Shown in pieces: positions 1-7,466 of a stretch of 33,827 nucleotides of DNA. The notes below the pieces were generated by a model. It was not told the origin of the DNA. It saw only the letters and a program-made list of their open reading frames with translations, and made no database searches. Positions within the stretch are counted from its first letter, which is position 1. The number at the start of each line of letters is the position of its first letter. Position numbers and translations under genes: made by a program. The DNA lies in contig CAZGLK010000004.1 in the NCBI GenBank assembly GCA_964526375.1, positions 1 to 33,827 of the forward strand. The letters run 5' to 3'. The stretch is from CAZGLK01 sp964526375. GTDB taxonomy: Bacteria > Patescibacteriota > Minisyncoccia > JACQLN01.

Positions 1-179
1 TTACCAGACCAAGGTAAATTAAGGGTGTTACCGATGTATCTCATCTTGTGCAGTCCCAGCCCAGACAATCTGTCGAGAGTGCCATAAAAACCGCATAAAC
101 ACTGGCAAAAACTCCAAATGCCCAGAATGAATTATCTTTATTAGGGTCATTCGGATGTATTCGGATTTTTGGGATCGCG

Positions 180-2510
180 TTATCGCTTTAGCAGTTCAAA
201 AAACACCTCGCTGGGAATATCCACTCGGCCGAGGGACTGCATTTTTTTCTTGCCTCGCTTTTGTTTTTCGCGCAGTTTCATTTTGCGGGTGATGTCGCCG
301 CCGTAAAGATAACCGGTTACGTCTTTTTTAAGCGCGGCGATGTCTTCGCGGGCAACTATTTTGCCGCCAATGGCCGCCTGCAAAGAAACCTTAAACCACT
401 CCCGTGGCAAAAGCTCTTTTAATTTAGTTACCAGCCGTCGGCCCTCTTCGGAGGCTTGATCGCGGGGCACGATGCGGCTTAAAGCGCTCACCAGCTCTCC
501 CGCCACTAAAACATCCAGTTTAACCAAATCGCCCGGCCGCATATCCAAAAATTCGTAGCTTAACGAGCCGTAACCCGAAGAGGTGCTCTTTAACTTATCG
601 TGAAAATCAACAATAATTTCCGAAAGCGGAATCTCGTATATCAACTCCACCCGTTCCGCCGACAGGTACTGCGTATTTTTATAAACACCGCGCCGGCGCG
701 AGACCAGTTCCATAACCCCGCCCAGATATTTTGAAGGTGTTAGAATGTTCAATACCACCCAGGGCTCGCGCACAGCCTTAAACTGATCGGCCGAAGGCAG
801 CTCGGCCGCTGAAAAGATGATCTTGGCGCGGCCGTCTTTGTGCTCTATTTCGTAACTAACCGAAGGCGAAGTTGTAACCAGCAAAAGATTATATTCCCGC
901 TTAAGTCTCTCCAGAATAATCTCCATATGCAACGAGCCCAAAAAACCGCATCTGAAACCACGGCCCAAAATTTCCTGCGAATCCAGCTCAAAACTTAAAG
1001 CGGCATCGGATAATTTTAATTTTGAAAGAGCATCCTTCAAGACCGTAAACTCGGCGCCGTCTTTGGGAAACAAACTAGCGAAGACCACTGGTTTCGGCTC
1101 CTCATATCCAGGCAAAGCCTGAAACGCAGATGCACGCTGATCCATACGCTGATTATCGCGGATAGAATCATCCGCGCCCATCCGCGTAGAGAATCCGCGT
1201 AAATCCGCGTTTAGTGCGATGATGGTATCCCCCACCCGCACCAGGCTGGGGTCTTTAAGCCCAGTGGCAATGTAACCGATTTCACCCTCAACCAACTCGG
1301 CTTGAGCCGCGAGCTGCGGTTTAAAATAACCCACCCCCAAAATTTCAGCTTCTTTGCCCGGAGCCAAAAAATGGATTTTCTGCTGGCTCTTAAAAACGCC
1401 GTCAAAAACCCTAACAAAAGCAATGACGCCTTTGTAAGCGTCGTAGCTAGAGTCAAAAACCAATGCCCGGCCGTAATCAGTCTGGCCCAATCGGGGGGGC
1501 GGTATTTTTTCTATAACCGCCTCTATGACCTTATCAACATTAGTGCCCTCTTTGGCCGAAATTCTCAAAATATCCACCTCGCCCAAAAGTTTAGTCAGCT
1601 CGGCTTCGATTTCATCCGGCCGGGCATTGGGCAGGTCAATTTTATTTATAACCGGAATAATCACCAGGTTCTGTTTTGAGGCTTGATGTAGATGCGCCAA
1701 GGTTTGGGCCTGAATGCCCTTAGTGCCGTCAATCAGCAGTATCGCCCCCTCCACCGCCGCCAGCGAGCGCGAGACTTCGTACGAAAAATCCACATGGCCC
1801 GGCGTATCAATCAGATTCAATATAAACGCGGATTCACGCTGATTACGACGCGGATTATCGCGGATAGAATCCATGACAATGCGATCAATATAAAGCTCTC
1901 GGCCGCCAAAATTCACCAACAGGGCCAAACGATACTTGGAACCCTTAAGGTAGTGCCATATTTGCTGCCTTTCTAGCTTCCCGATAAAAGGTAGCGCTTT
2001 AATTTCTATAATAACCTTGTCCTCAACAATAAAATCCGGACGATAAACTCCCACTTTCTTATCATCATATAGAACGTCAATCACTTTTTCCCTTTCAAAA
2101 GTAAGTCCAGTTTTTATCAATCCTTCCTCCAAAGCCCGATGGTAAACATTCTCCTTAAAGGCGGGGCCGAGTCTATTATAGACATTAAAGACAGCTCCTC
2201 TGATTTTATAAGTAAGATCCTCATAAATTAATCCGCGTGTATCCGCATCAGTATCTGCGTTTATCCGCATGCCATCCGCGTCAATCCGCGTCAAGTCCGC
2301 GTTAATCCGCGCTTGATAGACCATGCGGACCGGTTGCATCTTTATGGTTATGCCTCTTTCCCTCTCCAGCTCCATTTGGTCCAAATATTGCGCCTGCATG
2401 TTTCTGGCCTCAACCGTATGAGTCCATTCTAAAAGACGGTCAGCCAATGTTGACTTACCGTGATCTATATGAGCGATTATAGAAAAATTCCTAATGTGTT
2501 CTCTATTCAT
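180..2510 (-). CDS. lepA: Elongation factor 4 (LepA) with two in-frame insertions
   Basis: This is the ribosome-associated translational GTPase EF4/LepA, a cytoplasmic back-translocase. The P-loop AHIDHGKS is at residues 13-20, RGITI (switch I) at 52-56, DTPGH (G3) at 235-239, NKID (G4) at 289-292, and the C-terminal LepA-specific domain is complete through the GGDI/KRGKKKM region. At 776 residues it is about 170 longer than the usual ~600. The excess sits in two blocks absent from the family: about residues 66-229, between switch I and G3, and about 433-464, in domain 2 just before ALPGYE. Both are made of the dispersed repeat, and the first also encodes a GxxExxY nuclease domain. The reading frame is open throughout, so the product is either a chimera or is processed. 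The ATG start gives the canonical N-terminus. I see no spaced Shine-Dalgarno. Identity is secure. Confidence 0.95.
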   Translation of the reverse strand: MNREHIRNFSIIAHIDHGKSTLADRLLEWTHTVEARNMQAQYLDQMELERERGITIKMQPVRMVYQARINADLTRIDADGMRINADTDADTRGLIYEDLTYKIRGAVFNVYNRLGPAFKENVYHRALEEGLIKTGLTFEREKVIDVLYDDKKVGVYRPDFIVEDKVIIEIKALPFIGKLERQQIWHYLKGSKYRLALLVNFGGRELYIDRIVMDSIRDNPRRNQRESAFILNLIDTPGHVDFSYEVSRSLAAVEGAILLIDGTKGIQAQTLAHLHQASKQNLVIIPVINKIDLPNARPDEIEAELTKLLGEVDILRISAKEGTNVDKVIEAVIEKIPPPRLGQTDYGRALVFDSSYDAYKGVIAFVRVFDGVFKSQQKIHFLAPGKEAEILGVGYFKPQLAAQAELVEGEIGYIATGLKDPSLVRVGDTIIALNADLRGFSTRMGADDSIRDNQRMDQRASAFQALPGYEEPKPVVFASLFPKDGAEFTVLKDALSKLKLSDAALSFELDSQEILGRGFRCGFLGSLHMEIILERLKREYNLLLVTTSPSVSYEIEHKDGRAKIIFSAAELPSADQFKAVREPWVVLNILTPSKYLGGVMELVSRRRGVYKNTQYLSAERVELIYEIPLSEIIVDFHDKLKSTSSGYGSLSYEFLDMRPGDLVKLDVLVAGELVSALSRIVPRDQASEEGRRLVTKLKELLPREWFKVSLQAAIGGKIVAREDIAALKKDVTGYLYGGDITRKMKLREKQKRGKKKMQSLGRVDIPSEVFFELLKR
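1124..1210 (-). repeat. Nuclease-free copy of the dispersed repeat in lepA domain 2
   Basis: About 87 nt made of acgcagat/acgctgat units on the left and their complements (atccgcg) on the right, forming an imperfect hairpin around tagaat. It adds roughly 32 codons (LepA residues ~433-464) between GDTIIA and ALPGYE, which are adjacent or nearly so in other LepA proteins. It has the arms but no nuclease core, like the copies in rnpB. Confidence 0.8.
1826..2312 (-). mobile_element. Inverted-repeat element carrying a GxxExxY nuclease, inserted in lepA
   Basis: This 487-nt block interrupts the LepA GTPase domain in frame. Its ends are arrays of a ~10-12-nt unit (variants of acgcggatt, acgcagat). 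The units at one end are the reverse complement of those at the other, giving a terminal-inverted-repeat layout around a nuclease coding core. The insertion lies in what is a beta-hairpin loop of LepA between switch I and G3, where E. coli has only about eight residues. No intein splice-site residues (N-terminal Cys/Ser, C-terminal HN) or group I/II intron features are visible at the borders. Calling it mobile is inference from the arms, the nuclease and the related shorter copies elsewhere in the window. Confidence 0.75.
1866..2231 (-). other. GxxExxY-family PD-(D/E)XK nuclease domain fused inside LepA
   Basis: LepA residues about 94-215 match the GxxExxY protein family (PDDEXK_3-like): it opens with LIYEDLTYKIRG, followed by VYNRLGPAFKENVY. 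The name-giving motif is degenerate at its first position (A117 in place of Gly) but keeps E120 and Y123. The nuclease signature is present: D159 in the RPDF motif, then E169-I-K171. Family length is about 120-130 residues, so the domain looks complete. It has no start codon of its own with a ribosome-binding site that I can see; the nearest in-frame ATG is residue 81, inside the repeat arm, so it is most simply translated as part of LepA. Function of the family is not established to my knowledge; nuclease activity is inferred from the motif. Confidence 0.8.
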
Positions 2511-2560
2511 CTCCCCGCACTCTTCGCATTTCCAATTACTTAATTACTTAGTTACTTTAA

Positions 2561-2686
2561 TTACTTAATTACTTCCTCATCCAACTGATCCGGCAAAACG
2601 GTTTTTCTTAAACCAAATTTAGCCCGAATGCTCTGCCACTCTTCGGTTGCAAACCAGGCATTGACCGCCAAATAAACCACAACTCA
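2561..2686 (-). pseudogene. In-frame C-terminal extension of murJ beyond the TGA
   Basis: Downstream of the murJ TGA the frame continues with VVVYLAVNAWFATEEW, then an amphipathic charged tail ending at TAA 2561-2563. The first part is hydrophobic and follows GAAAS, which resembles the start of the last MurJ helix. Either the TGA is a real nonsense mutation or assembly error, or it is read through. Nothing shows recoding: TGA acts as a stop in dnaG and ruvX in this window. Confidence 0.6.
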
Positions 2687-4174
2687 CGACGCGGCCGCGC
2701 CGGCAAACTGAATAATCAAATGCAAGACTTTGTGAGTATCCAGAAAACTGGCCAAGCCGTATAAAGAAGCATAAGCGGCTAAACCGGCCGCCAGAGCGCC
2801 GCCAACAAAAATAAGCACCGGCCGCCTAAGCCGGCTCATCTTAAGGCCAGCCCGCTTTTGAAGAATATAACCCAAAACGACGCAATTAAAAATAGCGCCC
2901 AAACTTAAAGCCAAGGCCAAGGCCGGCACATCCAGCCACGGCGCCAAAACGAGTGACGCTCCCAAACTTACCAATATGCCGCAAAGCAAAACCCACAAAG
3001 GCGTTCGGGCATCCTCCAAAGCAAAAAACCCCCTCAAGAGTAGGGTTAAAATCCCCTGAAATAACAAGCCCACCAAAAAAAGCCCCAATGTTTGGATGGT
3101 CAAAATAGTATCAGCCCAGTCAAACTTGCCGTAGCCCAAAGTTAATCTGACTATTTGGGCCCGCAAGATAAAAAATAATATGACGGCTGGAATCATCACA
3201 AACAACAACTGGCGGGCGGTTTTTAGCAGAACCTCGGCAAAATCGGTCGGATGATTTTTGGAAACCGCTTGCGACAACACCGGAAAAACGGCTATGCCCA
3301 ATGGAATCGCCACCACGCCTAAAATCAGGCCGTTAAGATCGTTGGCCAAATTAAAAACCGCCACCCGGCCCGTGCCCAAAAAAGAAGCCAGCGCCGCCAT
3401 AATAACCAAATTAAGCTGGTTTAAAATTAAACTGCCCGAACGGGGAATAATAATGCTAAAAATGCGCTTGAGCCCGGCCAATTTAAAAGAAAAAACCGGC
3501 CGATACTTAAAGCCGCTGGCTTTGGCCGCGGGGTACTGCACCAGCATATGCAAAACCGCGCCAACCACTACGCCCCAAGCCAAGCCAGCCGGACCCAGTC
3601 GCGGAGATAAAACAAGAATGCCAAAAATAATGCCGATGTTGTAAAAAATCGGCGCTAAAGCGTAGCTTAAGAATTTGTGGCTGGCCTGCAGGATGCCCGA
3701 AAACACCACCGACAAACCCAAAAACACCGGCTGTAAAAACATAATCCGGCTTAGCTGAACCGCTAAAGCCAGTTTGTCTGGCCCGAAGCCGGGTGCTATG
3801 TACTTTAATATCCACGGCGCCAACCAAAAAAAGAGAACGCCAAAAACAGAAAACACCACCACAGCGATGCTTAGGATGTCGTTGGCCAACTGCCAAGCGC
3901 GGTCATTGTTTTGGCTTTTTATTTTTATGAACACCGGCACAAAACCGGCCGAAAAAGCCCCAAAAAGAAACAAATTAAAAAAGAAATCCGGCAGACGAAA
4001 AGCCAAAAAATAGGCGTCTAAAACATCGCCGGCGCCGTAAAAATAGGCAAGCAGAGCATTGCGCCCAAAACCCAACAGGCGGCTCACTAAACCAGCCGCG
4101 GCCAACAGCCCCGCGGCCAGAACCACATTTTTGGTTTTGTGGTTAAAAAAATTGTTGATTGTGTTTATGGTCAC
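2684..4174 (-). CDS. murJ: Lipid II flippase MurJ (MviN), ending at a premature TGA
   Basis: This polytopic membrane protein of the MurJ/MviN MOP exporter family flips the peptidoglycan precursor lipid II across the cytoplasmic membrane. Evidence is the N-terminal GLVSRLLGFGRNALLA region, the repeated long hydrophobic segments (about 13 in 496 residues), and the family's IIPRSGSLILNQLN and LNDLNGL-type loops. A GTG start at 4174 gives the expected N-terminus. The reading frame stops at TGA 2684-2686, but the same frame stays open for another 40 codons to a TAA at 2561-2563. Those codons encode a plausible last transmembrane helix and a charged tail, so the stop truncates a normally longer protein. 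Flanked by lepA and the DUF4012 gene on the same strand. Confidence 0.9.
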   Translation of the reverse strand: MTINTINNFFNHKTKNVVLAAGLLAAAGLVSRLLGFGRNALLAYFYGAGDVLDAYFLAFRLPDFFFNLFLFGAFSAGFVPVFIKIKSQNNDRAWQLANDILSIAVVVFSVFGVLFFWLAPWILKYIAPGFGPDKLALAVQLSRIMFLQPVFLGLSVVFSGILQASHKFLSYALAPIFYNIGIIFGILVLSPRLGPAGLAWGVVVGAVLHMLVQYPAAKASGFKYRPVFSFKLAGLKRIFSIIIPRSGSLILNQLNLVIMAALASFLGTGRVAVFNLANDLNGLILGVVAIPLGIAVFPVLSQAVSKNHPTDFAEVLLKTARQLLFVMIPAVILFFILRAQIVRLTLGYGKFDWADTILTIQTLGLFLVGLLFQGILTLLLRGFFALEDARTPLWVLLCGILVSLGASLVLAPWLDVPALALALSLGAIFNCVVLGYILQKRAGLKMSRLRRPVLIFVGGALAAGLAAYASLYGLASFLDTHKVLHLIIQFAGAAAS

Positions 4175-4283
4175 ACCTAACTAAACAACAAATTTCTATC
4201 AATTTCCTAATTTCTGCTTAATTTCGGCCGGAAATTTATGGAAATTCCTTGAAATTGATGGAAATTGATTGCGGCTAGAGAAT

Positions 4284-6626
4284 TTATTTCTCATCATCAA
4301 ATCTTAACTGGGCACGCAGACTCAAATCTTTGGAAAGACTGCCTTGGTACTCCCCCGTGCCTTCGCTGATAAAACCGCTGGGTTCCAATGATAATACTTC
4401 AATACCCTTTTGGGGCGCAAGGTTAAACCTAAAGGCCACGGGGTCGGTTTGGTGCGGCCGCCAGATTTTGAAATGGTAATCGGCAACATCGCTGGAATAG
4501 TCCAGTCTAACCGGGGACACATACTCCACACTAACCCGCCTTCTCTCCTGCGGGATTAAAGAGATCCAACCGCCCAAAACCTGCCAATCCGATTCTTGGT
4601 ATACTTCAACCAGCTTGTTGGGTTCCAGACCCGCTAGAGATTTTTGATCTAAACGATAATCGGCTGTAAAACCCTGGCTGGCATAATCAAAATCCGGTAT
4701 TTTTTCTTGGGGCGAAAATCCTTCGGCCTTCAAAATCTGCGCGCCCAAAGGCAGATAAATCTTAACATAGTTTTTAGAATCTTCAGCTCCACTCTGCTTG
4801 AAGAAGATATTGGACTTTACCACCACCGACCCATCCTCAAACACACTGCCCGAGTTTTCCCAAAGATCCAAGCCAACGCCGCCGCCACGCCAATTGGCCC
4901 AGACCACGCCCAAACCGTCTTCGTTTTTAGATAGATGGGGCGCCAGCGACCAGCTTTCCGCGGCAACCTGCCCCTGCATTTCGGCCTCGCGAAAATAAAA
5001 CTGCAGACGGTGTTGTTCCAAAGCCGTCTTCAACGATTCGGCCAAGACCGGCCATTTGGTTTCGGGTTTGCGTGCCAAAGCCTCGCTTAAACCGTAAAAC
5101 CAGTTGGATGAGTCCGCGTCAAAAAGCAAATTCTGCCTAAAGCTAAAATCTTTTAGAAAGCCCCGGCTAACGGCAATCAAACCATCGGCTTTAAGCTGGG
5201 TGGTTTTTTCAAAAAAATCCAAAAGGGTCTCGGCCGAGCTCTGGAAATTCCAAAACCAGCCGGCCTCGCTGGGTAGCCACGAGGTGCTAAAGGCCTGAAG
5301 CGGCCGCGGGGGAATTGTTTTTTGCGCCGAGGCCGCATCCAGATCGCTAAACCTGCCCGAGTTGACCACGGCCAAACCATCACTCTCCAGTTTTACCAAA
5401 GCGTAACTAAGCGGCCGGCCGCCCATGGGCCGGCCGGAGGATTCATCCAAAGCTACAATAAGATATTGTTTAGGCGGCTGGCCAACCAAACCCTGCCAAA
5501 ACTTGAGCCACAGCAGATTGTCTTGGAGTTTTTGGGACGACGCTTTAATGTCGGGCGAATCGGACTTAGCCAAAACAACTTGCGCCTGCTCCAAAAACTC
5601 CAGCCCCAAAAGAGCAGACGGATAGGACACGATCTTTTTTTTAAAAATATTCAACCAGCCAAAGTCGGAGTTTTGCGCCAAAAACTGGTCAATCAGCGCC
5701 GTCGCCTCACCGCCAGAAGGCAAACCCTTTTTTATGGCGACTACACCCGGAAAGGCCGACTCGCCGGCTGAATTGACCAAGGTGTAAGAAGAAGCACTGA
5801 TGATTTTAGAACCAAAACCAGCCAGGTGATTCCTAAAAACCTCTGGCCCGCGGCTAAACAGAAAAAAACCAACCCCGGCCGGAATCACCAGGGCCATTAC
5901 AATAACCAAAAATGTTTTAAGGCCCCTTCTCCGGCCGGCCGGCCGCAGAGACAATTTAGGAGAGGGCTCCTTAACCAAACTCACCCGGAACCAATCTTCC
6001 TGGGCCAGCCCCGCATACCACTCGTTGTTGGATGGGGCCCGGACCGCATCAGCACTATCACTACTCTCACCCATCAACTCCGTCTGATCCGTAGAGGGCG
6101 GCCGCATCTCTTCAAAAGCCGCCCCGCTTATGGGACTACTCACCAAATCAATATGGCTAAAGCGGCGGGGCGTTTCCAGACGGGCAATATTTTTTTTGAG
6201 TTGGATATCCCGATCTTCCACTCGAGCCAACTCGGCCATAACCGCTTCTTTGGAAATATTCCAGGCCGGAGGTGCGGGCGGGATGATTTCAGGATCCCCA
6301 GACGTCCGACCGCTGGGAACCAGCGGTCGGACGTCTGTTCCGCTGATTTGGGCGGCCAAAGCGGACACTTCATCGGCACCCTGAAAAATCATATCTGTTA
6401 ACGGGTCAGACGCCGACACCAAATCTGGCTGATATGCTTGTTCGTGCTGATAGACAAAATCCTCGGCCGGCGCGAAATCAAACTCTGGCAGAGCTTCAAC
6501 AATCGGCTCCGCATAGTCAGCCATTTTGGATTTAACAACCCGGCGGCGGTTGACTCCATCAACCCGGGAACGGCTGCGGCGCGGCGGAATTTTTTTAGGA
6601 TCAACAAAAATGAGTTCGGTGGACAT
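4284..6626 (-). CDS. DUF4012-type single-pass membrane protein
   Basis: Large envelope protein of unknown function. From the ATG chosen here it is 780 residues: a basic, proline/acid-rich cytoplasmic N-terminal region (1-235, KKIPPRRSRSR near the start), one transmembrane helix at about 237-257 (TFLVIVMALVIPAGVGFFLF), and a large outer domain. The stretch QYLIVALDESSGRPMGGRPL resembles the DUF4012 hallmark where QYL is followed by N-x-ELRPTGGF, though divergent. DUF4012 proteins are common in CPR bacteria and Actinobacteria, sometimes near glycan-export genes. An upstream ATG at 6668 would add 14 residues; I prefer 6626 because a possible promoter (TTGTTT-N16-TATGCT) overlaps the upstream one. 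A perfect 39-nt hairpin is read in frame at residues ~97-109. The gene is divergent from rnpB. Confidence 0.75.
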   Translation of the reverse strand: MSTELIFVDPKKIPPRRSRSRVDGVNRRRVVKSKMADYAEPIVEALPEFDFAPAEDFVYQHEQAYQPDLVSASDPLTDMIFQGADEVSALAAQISGTDVRPLVPSGRTSGDPEIIPPAPPAWNISKEAVMAELARVEDRDIQLKKNIARLETPRRFSHIDLVSSPISGAAFEEMRPPSTDQTELMGESSDSADAVRAPSNNEWYAGLAQEDWFRVSLVKEPSPKLSLRPAGRRRGLKTFLVIVMALVIPAGVGFFLFSRGPEVFRNHLAGFGSKIISASSYTLVNSAGESAFPGVVAIKKGLPSGGEATALIDQFLAQNSDFGWLNIFKKKIVSYPSALLGLEFLEQAQVVLAKSDSPDIKASSQKLQDNLLWLKFWQGLVGQPPKQYLIVALDESSGRPMGGRPLSYALVKLESDGLAVVNSGRFSDLDAASAQKTIPPRPLQAFSTSWLPSEAGWFWNFQSSAETLLDFFEKTTQLKADGLIAVSRGFLKDFSFRQNLLFDADSSNWFYGLSEALARKPETKWPVLAESLKTALEQHRLQFYFREAEMQGQVAAESWSLAPHLSKNEDGLGVVWANWRGGGVGLDLWENSGSVFEDGSVVVKSNIFFKQSGAEDSKNYVKIYLPLGAQILKAEGFSPQEKIPDFDYASQGFTADYRLDQKSLAGLEPNKLVEVYQESDWQVLGGWISLIPQERRRVSVEYVSPVRLDYSSDVADYHFKIWRPHQTDPVAFRFNLAPQKGIEVLSLEPSGFISEGTGEYQGSLSKDLSLRAQLRFDDEK
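6299..6337. repeat. Perfect 18-bp-stem palindrome inside the DUF4012 coding region
   Basis: cagacgtccgaccgctgg, loop gaa, then its exact reverse complement. Thirty-nine nt is 13 codons, so the frame is kept. It lies in the low-complexity cytoplasmic tail, where an insertion should be tolerated. The absolute symmetry despite coding constraint argues for recent insertion of a mobile palindromic (REP-like) unit. Confidence 0.85.
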
Positions 6627-6718
6627 GAAACCTGCGGCAAATTTTATATCCGCGACTGCTTTAAGCATATCAACATTGCAAATAAAAACAATTCCTTTTT
6701 ATCCTCTTTGTTGAACTG

Positions 6719-6746
6719 TTGACTTTTGAAGAGAGGGGGCTATAAT
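6719..6746 (+). promoter_or_regulatory. Sigma70-type promoter for rnpB
   Basis: TTGACT at 6719-6724, 16-nt spacer, perfect TATAAT at 6741-6746. Start of transcription is predicted at about 6752-6753, which coincides with the 5' strand of RNase P helix P1. Confidence 0.85.
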
Positions 6747-6818
6747 GGGAGAGTCAAGAAAGTGAGATGATCGCCCCCCGGATCATTGATGGGGGGAGGA
6801 AAGTCCGAACACCCCATG

Positions 6819-6903
6819 ACGCGGATTGGCGCGGATAACTACGCGGATGAACGCAGATATTTTTATCAGCGTGAATCTGCGTCAAGTCAGCGTAAATCTG
6901 CGT
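6819..6903 (+). repeat. Dispersed repeat insertion A in rnpB (P8/P9 region)
   Basis: Units acgcggat, gcgcggat, acgcggat, acgcagat on the left and agcgtgaatctgcgt, agcgtaaatctgcgt on the right pair around atatttttat. The result is a long imperfect hairpin inserted directly after gaacacccc, ahead of the cgcgaaatgcg stem. Confidence 0.85.
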
Positions 6904-7034
6904 TGTGTGCAAAGAGTGGTCGCGAAATGCGACCGTCCGTAAGGATAGGGAAAGTGTCCCCTTATGGGGATGTACGTTCATGGATATCAGCTGATTCCGT
7001 GAGCGCACGCAACAGAGACTATACTAGCGAAGAG

Positions 7035-7114
7035 CGCGGAACTACGCGGAACAAACGCAGACTCACGCGGAAGATTCTTCTGCGAGGTCAGCGTAAAGTC
7101 CGCGCTAGTCTGCG
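7035..7114 (+). repeat. Dispersed repeat insertion B in rnpB (P12 tip)
   Basis: 80-nt imperfect hairpin centred on gaagattcttc; the left half and the reverse complement of the right half align along their full length. It replaces the distal part of P12, between the gcgaagag and aaaaggtgaaaag segments. It differs from copy C at only 3 of 80 positions. Confidence 0.88.
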
Positions 7115-7276
7115 GTTTAGCAAAAGGTGAAAAGTTTCCGGACCACCGGAATCCAGTCGGCAGTGATGCCGGTTGGCTGCAAACCCCACTCGGTGCAAGG
7201 CCGCGTCCGCCTTTGGCGGAAGAGCCGCTAGAGTTCTTGAGCAATCAAGATCCCAGATAGATGATCATCCTCTTAA

Positions 7277-7356
7277 CGCGGAACTACGCGGAACAAACGC
7301 AGACTCACGCGGAAGATTCTTCTGCGAAGTCAGCGTGAAGTCCGCGTTAGTCTGCG
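7277..7356 (+). repeat. Dispersed repeat insertion C in rnpB (P19 position)
   Basis: 80-nt hairpin, 77/80 identical to copy B (differences at element positions 52, 61 and 71). It lies between the tagatgatcatcctctt and gagacagaattcggc core segments, where the optional helix P19 normally is. Confidence 0.88.
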
Positions 7357-7395
7357 TTGGGAGACAGAATTCGGCTTACGGCTTTCTTGGCAACA

Positions 7396-7440
7396 AAAAC
7401 AAACACCCGTCTTCTCTAGGCAAGGCGGGCGTTTGTTTTT
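7396..7440 (+). terminator. Intrinsic terminator after rnpB
   Basis: Stem acaaacacccg paired with cgggcgtttgt (one A-C mismatch), followed by TTTTT. It lies directly downstream of the P1 3' strand. Confidence 0.8.
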
Positions 7441-7466
7441 ATATTTTCTGGCAGAATACCCTCGCG

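Larger units (their letters stand above)
6752..7391 (+). ncRNA. rnpB: RNase P RNA (A-type) with three inserted hairpins
   Basis: Catalytic RNA that removes 5' leaders from pre-tRNAs. The universally conserved P4 strands are gaggaaagtccgaac (6796-6810) and agacagaattcggcttac (7362-7379). Other conserved cores are gcaacagagact (7009-7020), aaaccccactcggtgcaagg (7181-7200) and the tagatgatcatcc stretch at 7258-7270. P1 forms between gtcaagaaag (6753-6762) and ctttcttggc (7382-7391). Total length is about 640 nt; removing three repeat blocks (85, 80 and 80 nt) leaves ~395 nt, the normal A-type size. The blocks sit at the P8/P9 region, the tip of P12 and the P19 position, all naturally variable helices, so the catalytic core is intact. 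The L15 loop lacks an obvious GGT before AAACCCC. Confidence 0.95.

Noticed and set aside
1..179. A minus-strand frame with a hydrophobic stretch (SFWAFGVFASVYAVFMAL)
   Set aside because: No start codon or ribosome-binding site in frame and only ~50 codons; could be a broken membrane gene but evidence is too thin. The + strand shows nothing.
1826..2312. Intein or group I/II intron in lepA
   Set aside because: No splice-junction residues (Cys/Ser start, His-Asn end), no intein blocks, no conserved intron core; the reading frame and flanks fit a plain translated insert.
2521..2580. Tandem aattactt repeats as a regulatory element (also 16371-16435)
   Set aside because: Low-complexity AT-rich spacer sequence seen between several genes; no structure or conserved site beyond the simple repeat.
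2684..2686. Alternative genetic code with TGA as Gly or Trp
   Set aside because: TGA ends dnaG and ruvX at the expected family lengths; one in-frame TGA in murJ is not enough.
6785..7357. CRISPR array suggested by short repeated units
   Set aside because: Units are ~10-12 nt, inverted within each block, with no unique spacers of constant size and no cas genes.
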